Source: Eumeta japonica (taxonomy: Eukaryota; Arthropoda; Insecta; Lepidoptera; Psychidae). From it: DNA of 64,000 nucleotides. Below are positions 59,490 to 64,000 of the stretch, piece after piece (positions within the stretch are counted from its first letter, which is position 1; every line of letters begins with the position of its first letter). The notes beneath the pieces are model-generated. The model was given only the letters and a program-made list of their open reading frames with translations, was not told the DNA's origin and did no database searches. Made by a program: the position numbers and the translations under genes. Where the stretch lies: NCBI GenBank assembly GCA_005406025.1, contig BGZK01000906.1, positions 62,001 to 126,000 on the forward strand. Direction: 5' to 3'.

Positions 59490-61136
59490 TTAAAAATAAT
59501 GATAATTTAAATAATTGCATTCTTAAACTAGTGCATCAGAATATTCAAGGCATGAAAAATAAGAAGCTGGAGGTTGAGCTGTTCATGGACAGTGCCTATG
59601 TTGATATACAGTTGAACCTCGATAGGATAAAATCCAAGGGAAACACAAAATATTTTAAGTTATAGAGGTTTTAAGTTATCAAGGGTTTATGTTAGGGATA
59701 GGTTAATATAGAGATAGGTATGTACATATGTATGTATGTACCCTTGTTACACCCTTTATCAGCGTATGTGAGTGTTGTTAGTTTTCTTTTGAACTCATTT
59801 TAAGCCAGTTTTATCACAAAGTAAGTAAAGCGATGTTTCCAGGACAATGATCAAAAACTTATGATCCAAGGCTTACTTATGTCTTAAGGCTAACCGCCGC
59901 AAAGCTTTAAAGAATTTCGAAAAAGCAAACAATAGATGACATATGTATTGTTTACGTTAACAATTTTACTAGTGAACAGGTGCAAGCAATAAATACCGAA
60001 ACCTTTTGTTTTGCACACTCTTTCAAAATGACTCATTGACAAACAGATTTATGTTATAGAGGTTGTGGAAACATTTCTTTAAGTTACTGAGGGCCAATAC
60101 AGAGATTACTTATTTAAGTTATAGAGGTTGCGTATTTTAAGTTATAGAGGTTTTGGGCTCTGACGGGAAGGGAACATATTATTTTTCGAAGTTATAGAGG
60201 TTTTTAAGTTACCGAGGTTTGAGTTATCGGGGTTCTACTGTACTATGTATTACAGATCATTGGATCAGGAACGGTCAACTTCTCTTTGGTTTTCCTAATC
60301 ACCAGGTTGCAAGCTCCTTCAGGAGAGAGAATTCATTACATGACGGTTCCTTAATTGTTATCCGTATTAATATAAAATTCAAGGAAAGAACTAATATTGT
60401 TGGCTTCTCTGCTGAGCGGGTTGTGGAGATGTGTGGAACTCGAGCGGCTTATTGTGATGAGCGTATACATGCCCCCTCATTCTTCTTATAAATTGTTTGA
60501 ATCGATTATGTATCGAGCCTTGTGTAAAATAAATGCTTAAAGTAAAAACTGTAATATGTGGAGGTTTTAAATGTGAACTTATTAGATGTAACCAAACATA
60601 ATGGTAGAATTCTAGAATTTTTGGGTGTTACAATCTGTCAAACATTTTTTTGGAGCCTACAAGAATCACTTCTGTCTATAAGACATGTCTTGATAATGTT
60701 TATACAAATGTTAAACCATTTCAGGAATATTTCTGAAGTGGTTCTTATATGTATTATCAATATTGTAAAATCCTACCACAGTGGTCAAATAGCTTCTTTT
60801 AAGATACCGGTTAAAAGAAATCTAAACAGAGTTGTAAAGTGCATTCCAGTGAACGAAAAGCGATTGGTAGAATTTACAAAATGTGTCATATACAGAGGAT
60901 TCCAAAACTACAATGCTGTAACAAATCCAGTGAGAGTATTTCATGTAATAAAAGAGGAATATGACAATATTTTCCAAACAAGAGTTATTAAAGTAAATGA
61001 GTCATTATCTTCAATGATTAGACAACAGTGGGAATACACAAACGTAGGAAAATATTGTATGACCTTTATGACAAAAGAACATACAATAATAGCCAGAGAT
61101 TTAATGACTATGTTAAAAACTATTCAAAACTTTTAA
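59490..61136 (+). pseudogene. LINE ORF2 endonuclease and linker, interrupted
   Basis: ILKLVHQNIQGMKNKKLEVE (59519 on) is the start of an apurinic-type endonuclease. The conserved N of HQNIQG is visible. The frame is cut after DI at 59608 by a MITE and resumes exactly at 60243 as LCITDHWIRNGQLLFGFP, where DHW carries the catalytic motif normally EHW. It continues HQVASSFRRENSLHDGSLIV to about 60420, then decays. The frame 60558-61136 (KCIPVNEKRLVEFTKCVIYR, RVFHVIKEEYDNIF) is the linker before the reverse transcriptase. Stops, a deletion near 60430-60560 and frameshifts inactivate it. Confidence 0.75.
59609..60240 (+). mobile_element. Pogo-type MITE inserted in LINE endonuclease
   Basis: Flanked by TA (59607-59608 and 60241-60242), with CAGTTGAACCTCGATA at the left and the complement of CAGTAGAACCCCGATAACTC at the right. 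It is almost identical to 40403-40987 apart from point changes and an extra segment of about 48 bases at 60151-60200 ('gggctctgacgggaaggg...') next to a duplicated 'aagttatagagg'. Noncoding. Confidence 0.92.
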
Positions 61137-62230
61137 ACTTGTTTATATGGCAGCTAAAACGAATTATATTAATAGCAAAATAAAGAACAGAAAAAATTTA
61201 ATGAAAACAACTTGTAGTGTCATAAGGAACGAAATTTGCAAAATTAAAGATCGCGATATTGACTTTCAAGGCAAGATAAATGATAAAATTCTAAAAAAAG
61301 ACATTTTTTACTGACAATCCAATTTTGACTACCGAATCTTTTAATTCATTTCCCGCTCTTGCTAAATCCATTGAGGGAAAATATTCCGCCTGTTAACATT
61401 AATTTAGAATTTAAATATATAAATTCGGAAGACGTAATTAAAGCATTCAAATCGTTGGATATGAAAAAGACTGCTCATCTCTTTAGTTTATCAATTAAAA
61501 TTGTAATCTCCATTATTAATTGTGTTGCACCGCAATTGGCGATTGTTTTTAATAAATGTCTGGATGATGGCATGTTTCCTGATCTGATCAAGGAAAGCAA
61601 AGTTGTTCCCATATTCAAAGACGGTAGTTGAATCCCACTAACTTTAAGCCTAAATGAATACTGCCGACATTAAGTAAAATTTTTGAAAAGTTGATCCTAA
61701 TTAAACTTCTACTACATTTTTATAGTAACAATCTGATGTCCAAAAAACAGTTTGGTTTCACACGGGGTCGCTCAACAATCGCTGGTGTTGAGCTTGTTGA
61801 AAAAATTTTTAAAGCCTGAGAGGATTCGCGGAATGCGATAAGAGTGTTTTGCGATCTTTCCAAGGCGTTCGATAGTGTAAATCATGAAACACTGATCAGG
61901 AAGCTACATCATTATGGAGTCGCGAGTCATGCACTCGACCAACTGGCGTTATATTTGACTAATAGGGTGCGAAAGGTCAATGTCAGTAACATGAGATCGT
62001 CTGGATCCGTAGTCTGCATGGGGGTGCCATAGGGATCGATCCTCGGTCCGTTTCTGTTTTTAGTTTATAGTAATGACGTACCTAGTCTTGTTAAGGATAT
62101 TCATGCGATAGTATTGCTTACAAATGATACCTCTCTATTATTCAAAGTTAAAGGACATCCACTCGATTATGATGATGCGAACATTGCTATCTCTAAAAAA
62201 CTCAAAAATTGTTTACTCTAAATAATTTAC
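61137..62230 (+). pseudogene. LINE ORF2 reverse transcriptase domain
   Basis: RT blocks appear in order: MKKTAHLFSLSIKI (61460), VAPQLAIVFNKCLDDGMFP then KVVPIFKDG (61531-61630), LSKIFEKLI and SKKQFGFTRGRST (61664-61775), motif A FCDLSKAFDSVNHETLIRKL (61847), motif B GVP-stop-GSILGPFLFLVYSND (62024-62080), and motif C VLLTNDTSLLF (62111-62143). The family normally has F-A-D-D in motif C. Here the first Asp is Asn. At least five stops are present. It is a CR1/Jockey-group non-LTR element by motif layout. Confidence 0.85.
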
Positions 62231-62785
62231 TTCATAATAGGATGAAAACAAAATGTGTGAAATCCTCACTTCCGAATGTGAAAAATGGATCTGGCTCTAT
62301 TTTAATAAGAAACTAAGAATTAGCGCTATTGTGTTCTTATATGTTGCTTTATATGATAAACTTCAGTAGGGTTTTCATGTTGCTGAATTGGCGAAAAGGC
62401 TTAACTCTGCTGCAATTGCAATTACAAAAAATAAGAAATATGACATATCAAACCACCAGATTAGTTTATTTTGGCAGTTTCCATAGCTTGACGTCATATG
62501 GCATCCTGCTTTGAGGATGTTTACAGAATTTTAGCTTTGCAAAAGCGAGCTATTAGCGCAATTTACAAACTAGGACCCTGTGTTTCTCTTAGAAGTAAGT
62601 TCAAAGAAATTGGAATTTTAACTGTGGCATCAAGTTCATTTATCAAAATTTAATATACGTTAAAAAAAATTAGAATGTTTTAATAAAAATAGTGATAAAC
62701 ATAATTTCAATACTACAAATAAAAATGAACTGTGTTTACATGTCAGTCGACTGCATATGATTACAAATTCATTTAGGGGGCTATG
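62231..62785 (+). pseudogene. LINE ORF2 thumb/C-terminal region
   Basis: KTKCVKSSLPNVKNGSGSIL (62246), LNWRKGLTLLQLQL, TTRLVYFGSFHSLTSYGILL (62455-62514) and shifted pieces to 'ttcatttagggggc' (62769-62782), where similarity to the minus-strand copy at 53940 stops. The last C-terminal block (IPEDIRDLP in the other copy) is absent, so this copy is truncated at its 3' end or rearranged. Confidence 0.75.
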
Positions 62786-63166
62786 TTGTAGCTAACCCAT
62801 ATGTAGAGTAAAATGAGTGGAGATCTAGATAAAAAATAATTTTTTAGCGGCTTAAAATAGTGCACCGAAAATTAAGTTTTGGTCAAAATAATAATAAATA
62901 ATTTAAAACATTGAACTTGTTCAGAAGTAGTGACATTAATCTATTGTTTTGGCATTAAATGTAATATATCAGTTACTAATTCATATGTTTGCTGTAAAAA
63001 ATTTTAAAATGCGTTGTGAATGATTTAGACAAAATACATAGTTTCTGAAAATGTTTCGACAGTCTGCAGGGTTAAATATATTTAAATAAACTGAAAGGTA
63101 CACTTATTTAGTTATGTAAGCAGCTTGTTCATGATATTGTTCTTATAGTTCACAAATTAGAAATTT

Positions 63167-63202
63167 ACTTCGCATTAGTAAATATATTTACCAATGCGAA
63201 GT
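63167..63202. repeat. 36-bp near-perfect palindrome
   Basis: Two 18-base arms with a single mismatch and no spacer: ACTTCGCATTAGTAAATA and its near-exact inverse ending AATGCGAAGT. Confidence 0.88.
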
Positions 63203-63817
63203 TATTTCATATTTTAGTAGCTATAAAAATGCTATTTAATAGCCCTTGTATCTTGACCTCGTTGGTAATTAAAACTAAATCCTTGTAGTCGCCGACTGTA
63301 CAGATTGAACCATAAATTAAATCTCTATTCCTCTACTTATCGTCTTTGCGTCAGGTTTTACTCCCTTATTACAAAGGCACACTTTTCCACAACCATTTAT
63401 CCCCAGATTGGGAAATTTGGATCTTAAGCCTTCCACTTTCGCCCAATGTGGTTTGAGGACTACAAACGAGTGTCTCGTCAGTAAAGTGACACTTTACAAA
63501 GTATCAACATACTGTCAGAGACGCCAAGCAAGGAGTTTAATTGAATTAAAATTAATTTAACTAATGAAATCAATGGTGAATTTATACATGGTCCTCATCC
63601 CACATACGTAAGTTTGTGAGGACTCACAGAAACCTAATCCGGTGAACGTTAAAGATCTTGTTCGATTTAGACGTTTCAGTGGGCTATTTTGGCAGTAGAA
63701 GTCTTTATTTGTTTATTATAAATACTAGGTGCCCAATCTTGAAATATTAAAACTTTGATTCTAAAAGTGATCATGATGATATTATCTGTCTAAATCTGGA
63801 GCCTACTTCTGATATCA

Positions 63818-63944
63818 ATCCCTCACGCTCTACCTCTCTATCTGGTTGTTACTCTCGCTTTCCCTTTTCCTCTCTCAGCTATCACCTACTCCCATTCCCA
63901 TCTCCCTCTCAATCTTTATCTCTTCTTTTTTCCCCTCTACCACT
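63818..63944 (+). repeat. Long polypyrimidine tract
   Basis: About 125 bases dominated by C and T on the plus strand ('ctctctatctgg', 'ctttcccttttcctctctc', 'cttctttttttcccctctacc'). It may be a decayed (CT)n microsatellite. Confidence 0.75.
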
Positions 63945-64000
63945 CTAAATAAATTGAACGTACAAATGTAAGTCACAAAATAAAATGTATTGGTATAATT

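Larger units (their letters stand above)
62786..64000. other. No gene; palindrome and pyrimidine tract
   Basis: Holds the palindrome at 63167-63202 and the pyrimidine tract at 63818-63944. Otherwise AT-rich without a supported feature. Confidence 0.4.

Noticed and set aside
1..64000. CRISPR array, prophage or bacterial operon
   Set aside because: No regularly spaced identical repeats, no dense coding, and clear eukaryotic transposon content.

Overview
This window looks like nuclear DNA from an insect, most likely a moth or butterfly. It is strongly AT-rich and full of degenerate repeats. It has no open reading frame that I can tie to a host protein, and no bacterial-style gene packing. The lepidopteran call rests on repeat families I recognise from memory of such genomes: a non-LTR element 3' end (1-265, 23871-24168, 44068-44195), a 'gacggacggacag...ggttccg...gcca' element (2883-3556, 11805-12092, 34230-34976), a 'gaccgagcttcgctcgg' repeat (10050-10245, 45840-46020, 55560-55740) and a 'tctgtggtctctgcct' repeat (8560-8706, 39765-39855). 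No database search was possible.

Layout. 0-9 kb: repeat fragments, a 54-bp perfect palindrome (1190-1243), a MITE nested in an older repeat, the 3' part of a Jockey-like LINE ORF2 (4528-5590), and two inverted copies of a repeat of about 530 bp on either side of it. 9-20 kb: two dead mariner elements, each complete between terminal inverted repeats and TA target sites (13566-14790 on the minus strand, 15908-17107 on the plus strand). 20-24 kb: a decayed hAT transposase with its 3' terminus, set between two copies of a diverged repeat, then degenerate repeat DNA. 24-35 kb: GC-rich islands, a tandem repeat, a tRNA-derived SINE, a third mariner (31819-32660), a foldback element with arms of about 120 bp (32951-33471) and a second nested MITE. 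35.4-38 kb: an unclassified DNA transposon with broken minus-strand coding. 40-53 kb: a 585-bp pogo-type MITE, a 24-bp minisatellite, a microsatellite cruciform and a cluster of about 260-300-bp repeat units. 53.8-62.8 kb: two copies of one LINE family, a truncated one (53819-54716, minus) next to a fourth mariner, and a near-full one (57831-62785, plus) with ORF1, endonuclease and reverse transcriptase remnants. A second pogo-type MITE interrupts its endonuclease exactly at a TA.

Every recognisable coding region belongs to a mobile element and carries stops or frameshifts, so the window appears to encode no working protein. The signals most likely to matter to the host are about a dozen short, non-repetitive, CpG-containing GC-rich islands. 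Several contain homeodomain-like, CRE, TATA or splice-like motifs. I read the window as a gene desert or a very large intron with scattered putative regulatory or 5' exon segments, but nothing in the sequence identifies the host gene.
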